From NCBI RefSeq assembly GCF_004803695.1, contig NZ_CP039393.1, positions 1,736,001 to 1,800,000 on the forward strand: DNA of 64,000 nucleotides. Direction: 5' to 3'. The notes beneath the pieces are model-generated. The model made no database searches and was not told where the DNA came from. It worked only from the letters and a program-made list of their open reading frames with translations. The position numbers and the translations under genes were made by a program. This document shows, one piece after another, positions 16,781 to 26,055 of the stretch; position 1 is the first letter of the stretch, and the number at the start of each line of letters is the position of its first letter. Origin of the DNA: Muribaculum gordoncarteri. Its GTDB lineage: Bacteria; Bacteroidota; Bacteroidia; Bacteroidales; Muribaculaceae.

Positions 16781-17362
16781 TTAAAGCATGGCAAGAGCCT
16801 TCTTTATAGCCTGCTCCACCTTGATTGAAGGATCGGCATCAAAGAGCTTCTTCAACACTTTCTGCGACTGCTGACGCGCAAAGCCGAGCATCACCAGTGC
16901 GGCAAGAGCCTCGTCGTAGGTATCGGATGTAGCCGACGGTTGTAATAGTAACGCTTCCTCGGCGGGTTTTATTTTATCCTTCAAGTCGACAATGACACGT
17001 TGCGCAGTTTTTATTCCTATGCCCTTCACATTTTTAAGCCGGGCATGGTCGCCGCTTACAATAACCACCTCCAATTCAGGGGCGGGAATCGACGACAAGA
17101 TGATGCGGGCAGTGTTGGCACCCACTCCCGACACGCCGATAAGAAGGCGGAAGAGGTTACGTTCACGCTCATCGACAAATCCGTAAAGCAGATGCGCGTC
17201 CTCGCGTATCACTTCATGGACAAGAAGCTTCACATCGCTCTTCCCTTCCAAAGCCTCGTAGGCCGGAAGTGTTATGTTGAGCATATATCCGATACCGGCA
17301 GTTTCAAGCACGGCATAGGCTGGAGTCAGCTCTGAAAGCACGCCCTTTATATATTCTATCAT
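16781..17362 (-). CDS. ruvA: Holliday junction branch migration protein RuvA
   Basis: This 194-residue protein carries the N-terminal OB domain (MIEYIKGVLSELTPAYAVLE), paired helix-hairpin-helix motifs (LLIGVSGVGANTARIIL and VKGIGIKTAQRVIVDLKDK) and a C-terminal domain that contacts RuvB (DEALAALVMLGFARQQ). RuvA binds four-way junctions so that RuvB can drive branch migration. The open frame extends 20 codons further upstream, but the added residues do not belong to the family and a promoter lies in that stretch, so ATG 17362 was chosen. It probably forms an operon with sprA. Confidence 0.96.
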   Translation of the reverse strand: MIEYIKGVLSELTPAYAVLETAGIGYMLNITLPAYEALEGKSDVKLLVHEVIREDAHLLYGFVDERERNLFRLLIGVSGVGANTARIILSSIPAPELEVVIVSGDHARLKNVKGIGIKTAQRVIVDLKDKIKPAEEALLLQPSATSDTYDEALAALVMLGFARQQSQKVLKKLFDADPSIKVEQAIKKALAML

Positions 17363-17378
17363 AAACGCATATTTTCCA

Positions 17379-17409
17379 CAAAAATACAAAAATATCGACT
17401 GCTTGCAAA
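17379..17409 (-). promoter_or_regulatory. Promoter of ruvA-sprA
   Basis: On the minus strand TTTG (17409-17406), a 19-bp spacer and TATTTTTG (17386-17379) fit the Bacteroidetes pattern and end 16 bp before the chosen ruvA start. This supports starting RuvA at 17362. Confidence 0.75.
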
Positions 17410-17423
17410 AACTCGCCGACATA

Positions 17424-17456
17424 AAAAAAGTCGCTCTTTACGAGCGACTTTTTTAT
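17424..17456. terminator. Strong bidirectional terminator
   Basis: GTCGCTC (17430-17436) pairs with GAGCGAC (17442-17448), flanked by A-run and T-run on both sides so the stem extends further. It lies after the TPR gene (stop at 17481, minus strand) and ahead of the ruvA promoter, so it insulates the two operons. Confidence 0.9.
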
Positions 17457-17480
17457 ATTGATATGGTAGGATAATGCCTG

Positions 17481-19097
17481 TTACTTCATCTTGTCGATGT
17501 AATCGCGAAGAGCCTGGTTGGTGGGATCGAGTTCGTAAACCTTCTCGTAGTACTCCTTGGCCATGGGCACATCACGCTCCGAGATGTAGTAGGATGCAAT
17601 CTGGCTGTAAGCCTCGTTGTAGACATCCTTGTTCTTGGTCTTGTTTTCGGGATCCTTGTCAAGCATCGAAACAACCTGCATGTAAGTGTCGGCCATCTCC
17701 TTTGAGGGCTGATTGTCGTTCTTCACGAGGAACATACGGGCCTTGTTACGCACGGGAACATAGTGATCGGGAACACGCTCGATAACCTGGTCGATGGTAG
17801 CGATTGCGTTGTTGATGGCGTTCTGCTTCTTCTCTGAACCGTTCTCCGAAGTAGCGGCTACGTTCTGATAACGGTTGGCAAGAATAACGAGGTCGTTGGT
17901 CACATAGTCACCACGGTCAATGAAGTTCTTGAACACCTCAAGAGCCTTGTCGTAGTTCTTCATGCCTGAATAAGCCGAGCTGAGTGCCTTGTAGAGGTCG
18001 CCCTTTTCAGGATTAACCTCAAGAGCCTTCTCGTACTCAAACACTGCAAGTGAATCCTCACCGAGTTCCTCAAGTACCTGAGCGTAGGTAGAGTAGTCAT
18101 TGGAGGTGTACTTGTTCTTAGGATCGTTGAGAGCGAAGAAACGCTGAGCGAGCTGCTTAGCGGCAGTGTAGTCCTTCATTGCAGCCTTGTCAAGGAAGGC
18201 GATACGCTGAAGCTGGAAGTTGTTGGGATCGCTGGCAAGAAGCTTGTTGGCAATGGCAATACTCTCATCGTAGTGCTGACCGTAGTAGAGAAGTACTGAA
18301 TAGCGCACCTCATCCTCGGTAAAGTGGTTGGGGTTGTTGATGTAGTCGCCATAAGCCGATGCAGCCTTTGCCCACTGGTCGTTCTGATAGTACTTCTCAG
18401 CGAGTTCGCGCTGACCGAGAGCTGAATTGGGGCTTTCCTTAAGAAGCTCCTGCAGCTTTGCGATAGCATATTCGGGGTTCACGTTGAAGTAAGCGTTGGC
18501 ATACTTAACGTAAGCCTCGGGCAGACCCTTTGAATAAAGGATAGCGTTCTCGTAGTTTCCGGCAGCGTCACCCCACTCCTTCTCGGCAGCCTTCATGTCA
18601 CCGCGAAGAACGAAGATGTCGGGTTCCTGCTTGTTGGCCTTGTAAGCCTGCTCAAGATTCTTGTCGATTTCCTTGGCATACTTAACGGGGTCGGTGTTGA
18701 AGTAAGCGCGAGCGATGGCAACCATCACCTTGGCATTCTTCTTGTTGATTTTGCGAGCCTCATCAAAGTAATTTGATGCAGCCTTTGCGTCACCGCCCAT
18801 AAGTGCGAGTTCACCAAGACCTACCTTGTTGAAGGCGTTGTTGGGATCAGCGGCAAGGCCCTTTTCAAAGTCAGACTTTGCTGCGGTCAAATCCTTGTCA
18901 TGAACGGCGATTGCACCAAGATAGTAGTAGGCAACAGCCTTGTCGGTAGAAGCATCGTTAAGATTACGCTCAAGAAGAGTCTTGGCGTTTTCGTACTGTC
19001 CGGCCTTGAAGTATTCAACTCCGTCCTTGTAACCTTGCTGCGCCGATACGCTTAAAGCCCCTGCAACTAACAGGGATAACAAAAGTTTGATTTTCAT
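17481..19097 (-). CDS. Periplasmic or surface TPR-repeat protein
   Basis: This 538-residue protein has a signal peptide (MKIKLLLSLLVAGALSVSAQ) and at least a dozen tetratricopeptide units from about residue 23 onward, such as GYKDGVEYFKAGQYENAKTL and GDLYKALSSAYSGMKNYDKA. TPR arrays hold protein partners together rather than catalyse. It is the last gene of an operon with a PstS-like lipoprotein (19171) and a small membrane protein (20165). Bacteroidetes genomes often show TPR proteins beside TonB or PstS-like genes. The exact role is unknown. Confidence 0.88.
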   Translation of the reverse strand: MKIKLLLSLLVAGALSVSAQQGYKDGVEYFKAGQYENAKTLLERNLNDASTDKAVAYYYLGAIAVHDKDLTAAKSDFEKGLAADPNNAFNKVGLGELALMGGDAKAASNYFDEARKINKKNAKVMVAIARAYFNTDPVKYAKEIDKNLEQAYKANKQEPDIFVLRGDMKAAEKEWGDAAGNYENAILYSKGLPEAYVKYANAYFNVNPEYAIAKLQELLKESPNSALGQRELAEKYYQNDQWAKAASAYGDYINNPNHFTEDEVRYSVLLYYGQHYDESIAIANKLLASDPNNFQLQRIAFLDKAAMKDYTAAKQLAQRFFALNDPKNKYTSNDYSTYAQVLEELGEDSLAVFEYEKALEVNPEKGDLYKALSSAYSGMKNYDKALEVFKNFIDRGDYVTNDLVILANRYQNVAATSENGSEKKQNAINNAIATIDQVIERVPDHYVPVRNKARMFLVKNDNQPSKEMADTYMQVVSMLDKDPENKTKNKDVYNEAYSQIASYYISERDVPMAKEYYEKVYELDPTNQALRDYIDKMK

Positions 19098-19170
19098 CGT
19101 TTTAATAAATCTGTTTTGTTGTTATTTCAGTTATTATAATATTATGAGCTTTGTATTGTTTCAAATAATT

Positions 19171-20139
19171 CTAATTCAAATTCACCATACGCGGTTGTAC
19201 CCGAGCCGGCAATATACCTGTGCGCTGAATTATCTTCTGGCCTATTGTGCCGGTTACGAATGAATAAAAACCGTGGGAAAGACTGCCATTGGCCGATGTC
19301 GTAATCATGTAGATCGAGCGATATAGCGGATAGCGTCCGTCGTAGATGTAACCCTGATAGGGCTTATAGGCTTCGATGCTGTCGTCGCGGCGCACTTTAA
19401 GAACCTTGATTGAAGTGTCAAACTCGGCCACCGTGGTGTCCTGACGCTCAAGCGACTTTATGCGCTCCTCGCGAGGGAGGTCACGTGTGCGCATGTCGGC
19501 GCTGATCCAGCTTACTCCTATTATACCGAGCGCACTCTTGCGCTGCTGAACCTGAGCAAACACCTCCTGATTGGAATTCTGTGCGTAGACATTGGGCGAG
19601 AATTTGCGACCGTTCATCAGCGAATCACGCATATACTGCACGGTGCTCGAGCCTTCGTTGTCAAACACTACCTGAATCTCACCAAGCTTGCTGGGCTCGA
19701 TTTGATCCCATCGCGTGATTTCGCCCGACAGAATTTCGCCGATCTCCTTTTCCGAAAGTATCTCAACGGGATTTCCGGGGTTTACTATAAGGGCGATGGC
19801 ATCTACCGCTATGCGATTGGAGCGCACGAGCTTCTTCTCGCTCTTGAGGTAGGCCTTCTCCTTCTCGGTAAGGTCACGTGCTATCACAATGGTCTTGGTG
19901 CGGAAATCAAGAAGAGAGTCTATGCACGCTTTTTCGGAAACGTAATAGGGGATGATGTTGGCATTGCCTTTGGTGGTGTACTCAAACACATCAATCTCCT
20001 GATTCATTATGTTTTCAAAGCTGTCGTCACACACTATTGTCGCCAGTCCCGAAGTACTGGTGTTGGTCGGGGCCTTACGGCAGGAGCCAAGTCCGAGCAG
20101 TGACGCGCTTAATAATGCTATGGCTATTTTCAGTTTCAC
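19171..20139 (-). CDS. PstS-like phosphate-binding family lipoprotein
   Basis: This 322-residue protein has a lipoprotein signal (LLGLGSC, Cys20), so it is membrane-anchored. The rest resembles the PBP-like/PstS fold: TIVCDDSFENIMNQEIDVF, IALIVNPGNPVEILSEKEIGEIL, SGEITRWDQI, and a serine-rich ligand loop NEGSSTVQYMRDSLM. True PstS works with PstCAB, none of which is nearby. In Bacteroidetes this paralogue usually sits with TPR and TonB-type genes, so ligand and partner are uncertain. Confidence 0.85.
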   Translation of the reverse strand: MKLKIAIALLSASLLGLGSCRKAPTNTSTSGLATIVCDDSFENIMNQEIDVFEYTTKGNANIIPYYVSEKACIDSLLDFRTKTIVIARDLTEKEKAYLKSEKKLVRSNRIAVDAIALIVNPGNPVEILSEKEIGEILSGEITRWDQIEPSKLGEIQVVFDNEGSSTVQYMRDSLMNGRKFSPNVYAQNSNQEVFAQVQQRKSALGIIGVSWISADMRTRDLPREERIKSLERQDTTVAEFDTSIKVLKVRRDDSIEAYKPYQGYIYDGRYPLYRSIYMITTSANGSLSHGFYSFVTGTIGQKIIQRTGILPARVQPRMVNLN

Positions 20140-20164
20140 GTTATTCAGGATTAATTATTACTTA

Positions 20165-20404
20165 CTATTCAGGATCGCCGACATTACGGTCGATGCCCTT
20201 GAATTGCCGATAGGCTCTCCAAAGTCCGTAAACGATGAAAAGACATCCGCCAACCCAACGAAGCCATTGCCAGCCGTTGTCCATCCAGTTGAAATAGTTG
20301 ATTAACAACAAAATACCCATTCCTACGTATATTATTATCATAATAATACCGAAAATGGTGCGAGCGGTCTTTCCGCCATTGTTTCCTGTTCCTTCGTTGC
20401 TCAT
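20165..20404 (-). CDS. Small two-TM membrane protein
   Basis: This 79-residue protein has two hydrophobic spans (about residues 16-34 and 47-62) joined by a tryptophan-rich loop (NWMDNGWQWLRWVGG). It heads the operon with the PstS-like and TPR genes: only 25 bp separate it from the PstS-like start. No domain is recognised. Conservation of similar small proteins in this position elsewhere makes it a likely real gene. Confidence 0.75.
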   Translation of the reverse strand: MSNEGTGNNGGKTARTIFGIIMIIIYVGMGILLLINYFNWMDNGWQWLRWVGGCLFIVYGLWRAYRQFKGIDRNVGDPE

Positions 20405-20715
20405 AACAAAAAGTTTTTAGTGTTTAAATGATGCGGCATACGCTTGAACGAATGCCTATATCATACTAACACCCGGCTTAGTTAATAGTTCGTAAACAAA
20501 CGATTGCACAAAGCCTGCAATATAATTTCCGGCCTGAGAGGAGCATCGTGACAATACTCTTTCACCGACCAAAATTTTAGGTTTGTAAAGTTAAATAAAA
20601 AATCTCAATTTAGTAATCATGGGTTAACATATTAATTACAATTAACACGCAGATTCCTCTTTTTTCATCGATTTTAGGTACTTTTGTAATAGAAACAAGA
20701 TTCAGAAGCACAAAA
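20405..20715. other. 311-bp divergent intergenic region ahead of rarA
   Basis: The region separates the minus-strand TPR operon from rarA. On the + strand TACTTTTG at 20679-20686 is a plausible -7 box for rarA, without a clear -33 box. No canonical leftward promoter, RNA gene, riboswitch or small open frame was recognised. Confidence 0.5.
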
Positions 20716-21993
20716 ATGCAAGCACCACTGGCCGAGCGGCTACGACCGCGCACAATCGAAGAATACATAGGACAAACTCATCTGGTAGGCGACGGTTCCA
20801 TACTGCGACGCATGATCGACACCGGTCATGTGGCATCGTTCATCCTGTGGGGTCCTCCCGGAGTGGGCAAGACCACGCTTGCACGCATAATAGCCAACAC
20901 CACCGAGTCGCCGTTCTATACACTGAGTGCGGTTCACTCGGGAGTAAAGGAGGTGAGAGAGGTGCTTGAACAGTGCAAAGCCGACGCCCGAAGCATATTC
21001 TCAAAAGGGCGCCCCATACTGTTTATCGATGAAATCCATCGCTTCAACAAGTCGCAGCAGGACAGCCTGCTCGGTGCTGTCGAGAACGGAACCGTGACAT
21101 TGATAGGAGCCACTACCGAAAATCCCTCATTTGAAGTGATTCGCCCGCTATTGTCACGCGCCCAGGTATATGTGCTTAAGCCTCTCGAAGAGGAGCAGCT
21201 GCAAGAGCTGCTTCAACGCGCCATAACCACCGATGAAATCCTGAAAAAGCGTGACATCAGGGTCGAGAGCACCACGGCCCTATTCAGATTCTCGGGAGGT
21301 GACGCACGCAAATTGCTCAACATCCTCGACCTGCTGGACCAATCAACACCCCAATCCGAACCTATTGTAATAAACGACGAGGTGGTCACCAACCGACTGC
21401 AGGAGAATCCCGCCGCATACGACAAAAGCGGCGAGATGCACTACGACATCATTTCGGCATTCATCAAGAGCATCCGCGGCAGCGACCCCGATGCGGCAGT
21501 CTACTGGCTCGCGCGGCTCATAGCCGGAGGCGAGGATCCCAAATTCATAGCCCGCCGACTCGTAATACTGGCCGCCGAGGACATAGGCCTCGCCAACCCC
21601 AACGCGCTTCTGCTCGCCAACGCCACATTCGACACCATCCACAAAATCGGTTGGCCCGAGGGGCGGATTCCGCTGTCGGAATGTGCCATATACCTTGCCA
21701 CATCGCCCAAGAGCAACTCGGCCTACATGGCCATCGATGCAGCATTGAGTCTTGTCGAGAAGACAGGCAACCTGCCCGTGCCGTTGCATCTGCGCAACGC
21801 GCCCACCAAACTGATGAAAGAGCTCGACTACGGCAAAAACTACAAGTATGCCCACGACTATCCGGGCAACTTCGTGCGACAGGAGTTCATGCCCGAAGAA
21901 CTCGGACATCCATCGCTATGGAAACCCGGTGAAAATCAGTCGGAAGCAAAGCTGCGCGCACTACAGGAGAACCGCTGGGGCAAAAAAAATTGA
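20716..21993 (+). CDS. rarA: Replication-associated recombination protein A (RarA/MgsA ATPase)
   Basis: This 425-residue AAA+ ATPase is related to clamp loaders and acts at stalled replication forks. Walker A is GPPGVGKT (46-53), Walker B is ILFIDEIHRFNKSQQD, sensor 1 is IGATTENPSFEV, and the C-terminal tetramerization part contains AVYWLARLIAGGEDP and RRLVILAAEDIGLANP. Length and order match the family. It stands alone on the + strand before the sigma factor operon. Confidence 0.96.
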   Translation: MQAPLAERLRPRTIEEYIGQTHLVGDGSILRRMIDTGHVASFILWGPPGVGKTTLARIIANTTESPFYTLSAVHSGVKEVREVLEQCKADARSIFSKGRPILFIDEIHRFNKSQQDSLLGAVENGTVTLIGATTENPSFEVIRPLLSRAQVYVLKPLEEEQLQELLQRAITTDEILKKRDIRVESTTALFRFSGGDARKLLNILDLLDQSTPQSEPIVINDEVVTNRLQENPAAYDKSGEMHYDIISAFIKSIRGSDPDAAVYWLARLIAGGEDPKFIARRLVILAAEDIGLANPNALLLANATFDTIHKIGWPEGRIPLSECAIYLATSPKSNSAYMAIDAALSLVEKTGNLPVPLHLRNAPTKLMKELDYGKNYKYAHDYPGNFVRQEFMPEELGHPSLWKPGENQSEAKLRALQENRWGKKN

Positions 21994-22000
21994 CATTTTC

Positions 22001-22031
22001 TGTCACATTTTTCCTCATTCATTCGTCTATA
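22001..22031 (+). promoter_or_regulatory. Putative ECF sigma-dependent autoregulatory promoter
   Basis: TGTCACA (22001-22007) and CGTCTATA (22024-22031) are 16 bp apart. The CGTC core at -10 is typical of ECF promoters and differs from the usual Bacteroidetes pattern. It lies about 80 bp before the ECF sigma gene, so self-activation is likely but inferred. Confidence 0.5.
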
Positions 22032-22112
22032 ATATGTATTCATCGATGACGCCCTCCAAGAGGAGAGCATCACCGCTGCTTAAACCATAAAAATACCGAC
22101 GAGCAACTACCA

Positions 22113-22613
22113 ATGGACTCTACGACTTTCAAAAAAATGATATTGCCACACTACGAGGAGATGTATCGGGTGGCCTATATCATCCTTGAAGATCGACATG
22201 ATGCCTTTGACGCAGTGCAGGAAGCAGTGGTGAAGTTGTGGACGAAGCGCGAAGAACTTGAAGGAATCCAGTCGGCCAAGGGTTTCTGCATGACGACAAT
22301 AAAGCGACAATGCATCGACATGACAAGGACGCGCTATCGCCGTAACGAGCCTCTTGACATCGCGTTGGAAAACGACGAAGCCGATGACGACCTCGTCAAG
22401 CGCATCGACCAGCGCGACACGCTGGAAAAGGTGACGCAGCTGATGGATACACTGCCGGCCATCCAACGCGAGGCTTTGAGGCTGAGAGCCTACTCCGACT
22501 GCTCAGTAAAGGAGATTTCGGAGTTGCTCGGAATAACCACCGACAACACAAGGACTCTGCTGTCGAGAGCCAGGCGACAACTTAAAGAACTATACAAACA
22601 TCTCATAAGATGA
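22113..22613 (+). CDS. ECF-type RNA polymerase sigma factor
   Basis: This 166-residue protein has region 2 (YEEMYRVAYIILEDRHDAFDAVQEAVVKLW) split by nothing unusual and region 4 (LPAIQREALRLRAYSDCSVK then EISELLGITTDNTRTLLSRARRQLKEL). It lacks regions 1 and 3, as expected for ECF sigmas. It directs RNA polymerase to a small regulon. It overlaps the following membrane protein gene by 4 bp (ATGA), forming an operon with it and a DUF4252 gene. Confidence 0.93.
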   Translation: MDSTTFKKMILPHYEEMYRVAYIILEDRHDAFDAVQEAVVKLWTKREELEGIQSAKGFCMTTIKRQCIDMTRTRYRRNEPLDIALENDEADDDLVKRIDQRDTLEKVTQLMDTLPAIQREALRLRAYSDCSVKEISELLGITTDNTRTLLSRARRQLKELYKHLIR

Positions 22614-23131
22614 ACGAGGAAATATATCAAATAAAACAACTGCTAAACCTCTATTACTCGGGGCTTTCGTCGCAAATCGACGAAAAATGCCTTGACCGCT
22701 ACTTCGCCGACATGAAATCGGTGCCCGAAGAGCTTATTGTCGACCGCGACCTCTACATCGCTTCAAGAAAGCGTCCCCACATAGAGGTGCCCGAAGATCT
22801 TGGTCCGCAGCTCGGATTGCTAATCGATCATCTCGAGCGCCAGGAGCATACCCACAACCGAGGCCGCCGCTGGATCACAACCGGAAGCGTAGCTGCCGGA
22901 GTGGCTATAGTAATTTCGCTGGCGACATTCTTCTTTTTCGGTTCGGAGAGCAATCCCTATGAGATAACCGACCCTCAGATTGCATCGTTTGAAACCGAAA
23001 AGGCGCTCCTTGAGGTGTCGGCAAGCCTGAAAAGAGCCGACAAGCAGATGGCACTTGTAAATGATGAGATAACCAAAATAGGTATATTGTACAACGACTT
23101 TCTAAACGCTAACAACGATGAAGTTAAGTAA
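22610..23131 (+). CDS. Probable anti-sigma factor, single-pass membrane protein
   Basis: This 173-residue protein has a cytosolic N-terminal part (MNEEIYQIKQLLNLYYSGL), one membrane span at about residues 90-110 and a periplasmic tail with a coiled-coil look (SLKRADKQMALVNDEITKIG). Position directly after, and overlapping, an ECF sigma gene plus this topology argue for an anti-sigma role. No ZAS zinc motif is seen. It overlaps the DUF4252 gene by 14 bp. Confidence 0.8.
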   Translation: MNEEIYQIKQLLNLYYSGLSSQIDEKCLDRYFADMKSVPEELIVDRDLYIASRKRPHIEVPEDLGPQLGLLIDHLERQEHTHNRGRRWITTGSVAAGVAIVISLATFFFFGSESNPYEITDPQIASFETEKALLEVSASLKRADKQMALVNDEITKIGILYNDFLNANNDEVK

Positions 23132-23588
23132 CTACATATTGAACACAATGTTTGCGGCAATGCTGCTGATTCCTGCGTCACTGACGGCCCAAAACAAGAC
23201 ATTTGAAAATCTCGCCAAGAAAGAGAATGTAGAGTATGTCTACATTCCGCAATCGATGCTCAAGTCTATGGACGGAATGCAGTTTAACGGCTCAATCAAC
23301 CTGTCGCAGGCCGTAAACAAGCTCAAAAGCGTTGAAGTACTCGCGTGTCTGGATCCCGTTACAATCGAAATGATAATACCCGCGCTTAAGGAAGATGCCG
23401 ATAAGATGGAAACATTGAGCAAGGTAATCGACGAGGGCGACTCGGTCGAAATATATGCAGTGCGTAATGGAGAGCGATTCAGCGAGTTGTACATAATCAA
23501 TGTGACGCGCTCCGACGCTGACAAGCACGAGCTGTCGGCCATCTACATAACTGGCGACTTTTCAGCCGACGACTTAAAGAATTTATAA
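23118..23588 (+). CDS. DUF4252 exported protein
   Basis: This 156-residue protein has a signal peptide (about 1-25, ending LTAQ) and the DUF4252 pattern: FENLAKKENVEYVYIPQSML, then IDEGDSVEIYAVRNGE and LYIINVTRSD, ending in a hydrophilic tail. DUF4252 proteins are regularly encoded with ECF sigma and anti-sigma genes in Bacteroidetes, and some are stress-induced; the function is not established. It ends the three-gene operon and is followed by a terminator. Confidence 0.85.
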   Translation: MKLSNYILNTMFAAMLLIPASLTAQNKTFENLAKKENVEYVYIPQSMLKSMDGMQFNGSINLSQAVNKLKSVEVLACLDPVTIEMIIPALKEDADKMETLSKVIDEGDSVEIYAVRNGERFSELYIINVTRSDADKHELSAIYITGDFSADDLKNL

Positions 23589-23663
23589 TCGATACTTCTA
23601 CAACATAACCAGTAATAATTCAATTTACATTTTTATTAAATAAACATCCGCTTCAAAAACTCA

Positions 23664-23705
23664 TCAGGCACATAAGCTGGCGAAGCCAATGTGCCTGAAT
23701 TTTTT
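23664..23705 (+). terminator. Intrinsic terminator of the ECF sigma operon
   Basis: TCAGGCACAT (23664-23673) pairs with ATGTGCCTGA (23689-23698), followed by a T-rich run from 23700. It lies between the DUF4252 gene and the convergent patatin gene. Confidence 0.9.
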
Positions 23706-23730
23706 ATACCTATGTCAGTAATAAGCCCCG

Positions 23731-26055
23731 TCAATGCATGAACGTGGGGGCGAGGAAGAAGAGTCCGAACGACAGTCCGAAGTTCCACTTTGTACCGGGA
23801 TTATTACAATAGTTGGCATAAGCCGTGAGATGGGCAAACGGCAGTGAATAGATGGCCGCCACCTCGCCAAAGAATGCCGGATCGCTGAACCAATCGCCGT
23901 AATGCGGCGGTACACCTGCCTTTCCGCCCTTCACCCTGCGCCAGGGCATGAAGCCGTGGAACTCGCCACGCACCTGAAACATCTGGCTGATGGTCCATAT
24001 CGGTTGCAAGCCCAGCGTGACATACTGCGGAGCCGATAATGCCGTGTTGAACACGCTATAGGTCGATGCCGTGGGATGAAATGCGGGAAGCATGACCATC
24101 GTAGCCGCATAGTTGTCATGGAGCTTTTGCGATGAAGCCACCACGTTGCCCTCAAAACCCATAGTGAAATTACGGCTTACGCCCCAATAGCGTTCATAAC
24201 GGAATGTAAACTCACCCCACCCATTTGTGTCGCGCACCTCAAGCGAATTGTCGTTCAGCGGATAGTAGTATTCATTGCCGTAAACGCCGTCGAGCGTGGC
24301 CCTTATCAACATTCCCGATGTTGGATAGAGCACATCGTTGAGCGTATTGTAGGCATAGTGCAGCCTAATTTGTCCGAGCACATTAGTGAGCCTGTCACGG
24401 TTGTCGGCGCTTACAATCAAGTCCTTGTAGAATCGTGAGCTAAGGCGCCCCACCCCGAGGTCGAGCTCAACCTTTCCGCTGCGTCCGGCCGCCATGCCGT
24501 AACGCAATCGGGCAAAAGCCTCCGACGATGTAACCAACGTGCTTCCGCTGTCATAGAATATGCGGTCGTTGTCATACATCTTATGTCGTGAGATGACGGC
24601 CTGAAGCTTCAAGTAGGATGGGATGGCCGATTTCATCGAAAGCCTGAGGTTTAACGCGCCGGCAAGATAGTTCTGCCCCACCCATCCGTTTATATCGGAG
24701 TTAAGCGAATTGAAGCTAAGCGTATTGTAACCGGCCGATAGGAACAGCATCGAATTGGTCGACGAACTGATATAGCCGCCAACTCCCACATTGAAGTTGT
24801 TTTTTATGTCGGCACGCAGGTCGAGCGTGAATGTACCCGTGGAGTCATTCAACTCGGCATGCGGCACCAGATTTCGCAACTTGCCCGGCGAGATGGCCCT
24901 GTAATAGGCATCCTTGGCCTGAGCGAGCCCGAATGTATCGGTGCGACCGTTGGTGAACATATATTTTATGAAAGCATTCTGCGACGGAGTGGCACCGTGA
25001 ACCGTTACCGAATCAAACTCCACGTAGGGGGTCTTGGACTTGAACACGGCCCTGCGCAGCTTGCGTGCTTCCGATGGAACTCGCGCCGTGACGCGGCTCT
25101 TTATCGAATCCATCATCGACATGGCATGGTCATAACCTATTTTATATATAGTGCGACAAGCCTCAAAGTCAAGAAGCGAGAACTCTTCAAGGTGGATGCG
25201 AAGCTTTATGCCCTCGTCGGCAGGAAGCGAATAGTCATTATTCTGTATTATCATGTCCTCGACCTGGCTGAAGAGGTCGTTGATATTAGGCTTGGAATCG
25301 GGCGAACTCACATCGACACCTATCATGATGTCGGGAGCGAAATCCTCGCGCATTACATCGACAGGAAAGTTGTCGTAGATGCCGCCGTCATAGACCAGCA
25401 CACCGTCCATTTCGATAGGCTCAAACACTATGGGAAACGACATTGACGCACGTATGGCATCGCCGAGCGAGCCCGAGCGACACACAATCTTGTGCTTGTT
25501 GTAGACATCGGATGTCACGCACCTAAACGGAACAAACAACTTGTCGAAATCATCGCCGCACTGGGCCGAATAGGCAGCAAAGAGATTCATGAACTCAAAG
25601 TTCATAGGCAGCGGATTGATTATGCTCGACGGAAGAATCGACTTTGTAGCGGCACTGTCGCCGAGATTCACATTCACAGTAGCGAGCCGAGGCGTGGGAT
25701 CATCCTTGGCATAATAGTAGACGAGCGACGGATCGATCTCGCCGGTCGACCAGTAGTGGAAGCCCTTTGATTCAATAAGTTGCATCATCTCGGCGGGCGT
25801 ATATCCCGACGCATAAAATCCGCCGACAATCGCCCCCATCGATGTTCCGGCAATGTAATCAATGGGAATGTCGTTATCCTCAAGAGCCTGAATCACGCCT
25901 ATGTGGGCAATGCCTTTGGCACCGCCACCGCTTAACACAAGGCCTACCGACTGCTGAGCATCGGCAACCCCACTACAAGTTAACAAGATGATCGAAGCCC
26001 CAAAGGCTACGACATATTCCCTCGCTTTTTCAATAATTTTTACTTTTAGAGCCAT
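23731..26055 (-). CDS. Patatin-like phospholipase fused to an Omp85-type barrel
   Basis: This 774-residue protein has a signal peptide (about 1-33), a patatin domain and a C-terminal barrel. The glycine-rich oxyanion motif is SGGGAKG (42-48), the nucleophile Ser72 lies in GTSMG, and the dyad Asp223 in YDGGIYDNFP. A POTRA-like segment (VEFDSVTVHGATPSQN) precedes a 16-strand-type barrel ending in an aromatic-rich strand. The architecture is that of PlpD/type Vd autotransporters and FplA. The lipase presumably acts on phospholipid at the cell surface or after release. The start overlaps the end of serB by 26 bp. Confidence 0.92.
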   Translation of the reverse strand: MALKVKIIEKAREYVVAFGASIILLTCSGVADAQQSVGLVLSGGGAKGIAHIGVIQALEDNDIPIDYIAGTSMGAIVGGFYASGYTPAEMMQLIESKGFHYWSTGEIDPSLVYYYAKDDPTPRLATVNVNLGDSAATKSILPSSIINPLPMNFEFMNLFAAYSAQCGDDFDKLFVPFRCVTSDVYNKHKIVCRSGSLGDAIRASMSFPIVFEPIEMDGVLVYDGGIYDNFPVDVMREDFAPDIMIGVDVSSPDSKPNINDLFSQVEDMIIQNNDYSLPADEGIKLRIHLEEFSLLDFEACRTIYKIGYDHAMSMMDSIKSRVTARVPSEARKLRRAVFKSKTPYVEFDSVTVHGATPSQNAFIKYMFTNGRTDTFGLAQAKDAYYRAISPGKLRNLVPHAELNDSTGTFTLDLRADIKNNFNVGVGGYISSSTNSMLFLSAGYNTLSFNSLNSDINGWVGQNYLAGALNLRLSMKSAIPSYLKLQAVISRHKMYDNDRIFYDSGSTLVTSSEAFARLRYGMAAGRSGKVELDLGVGRLSSRFYKDLIVSADNRDRLTNVLGQIRLHYAYNTLNDVLYPTSGMLIRATLDGVYGNEYYYPLNDNSLEVRDTNGWGEFTFRYERYWGVSRNFTMGFEGNVVASSQKLHDNYAATMVMLPAFHPTASTYSVFNTALSAPQYVTLGLQPIWTISQMFQVRGEFHGFMPWRRVKGGKAGVPPHYGDWFSDPAFFGEVAAIYSLPFAHLTAYANYCNNPGTKWNFGLSFGLFFLAPTFMH

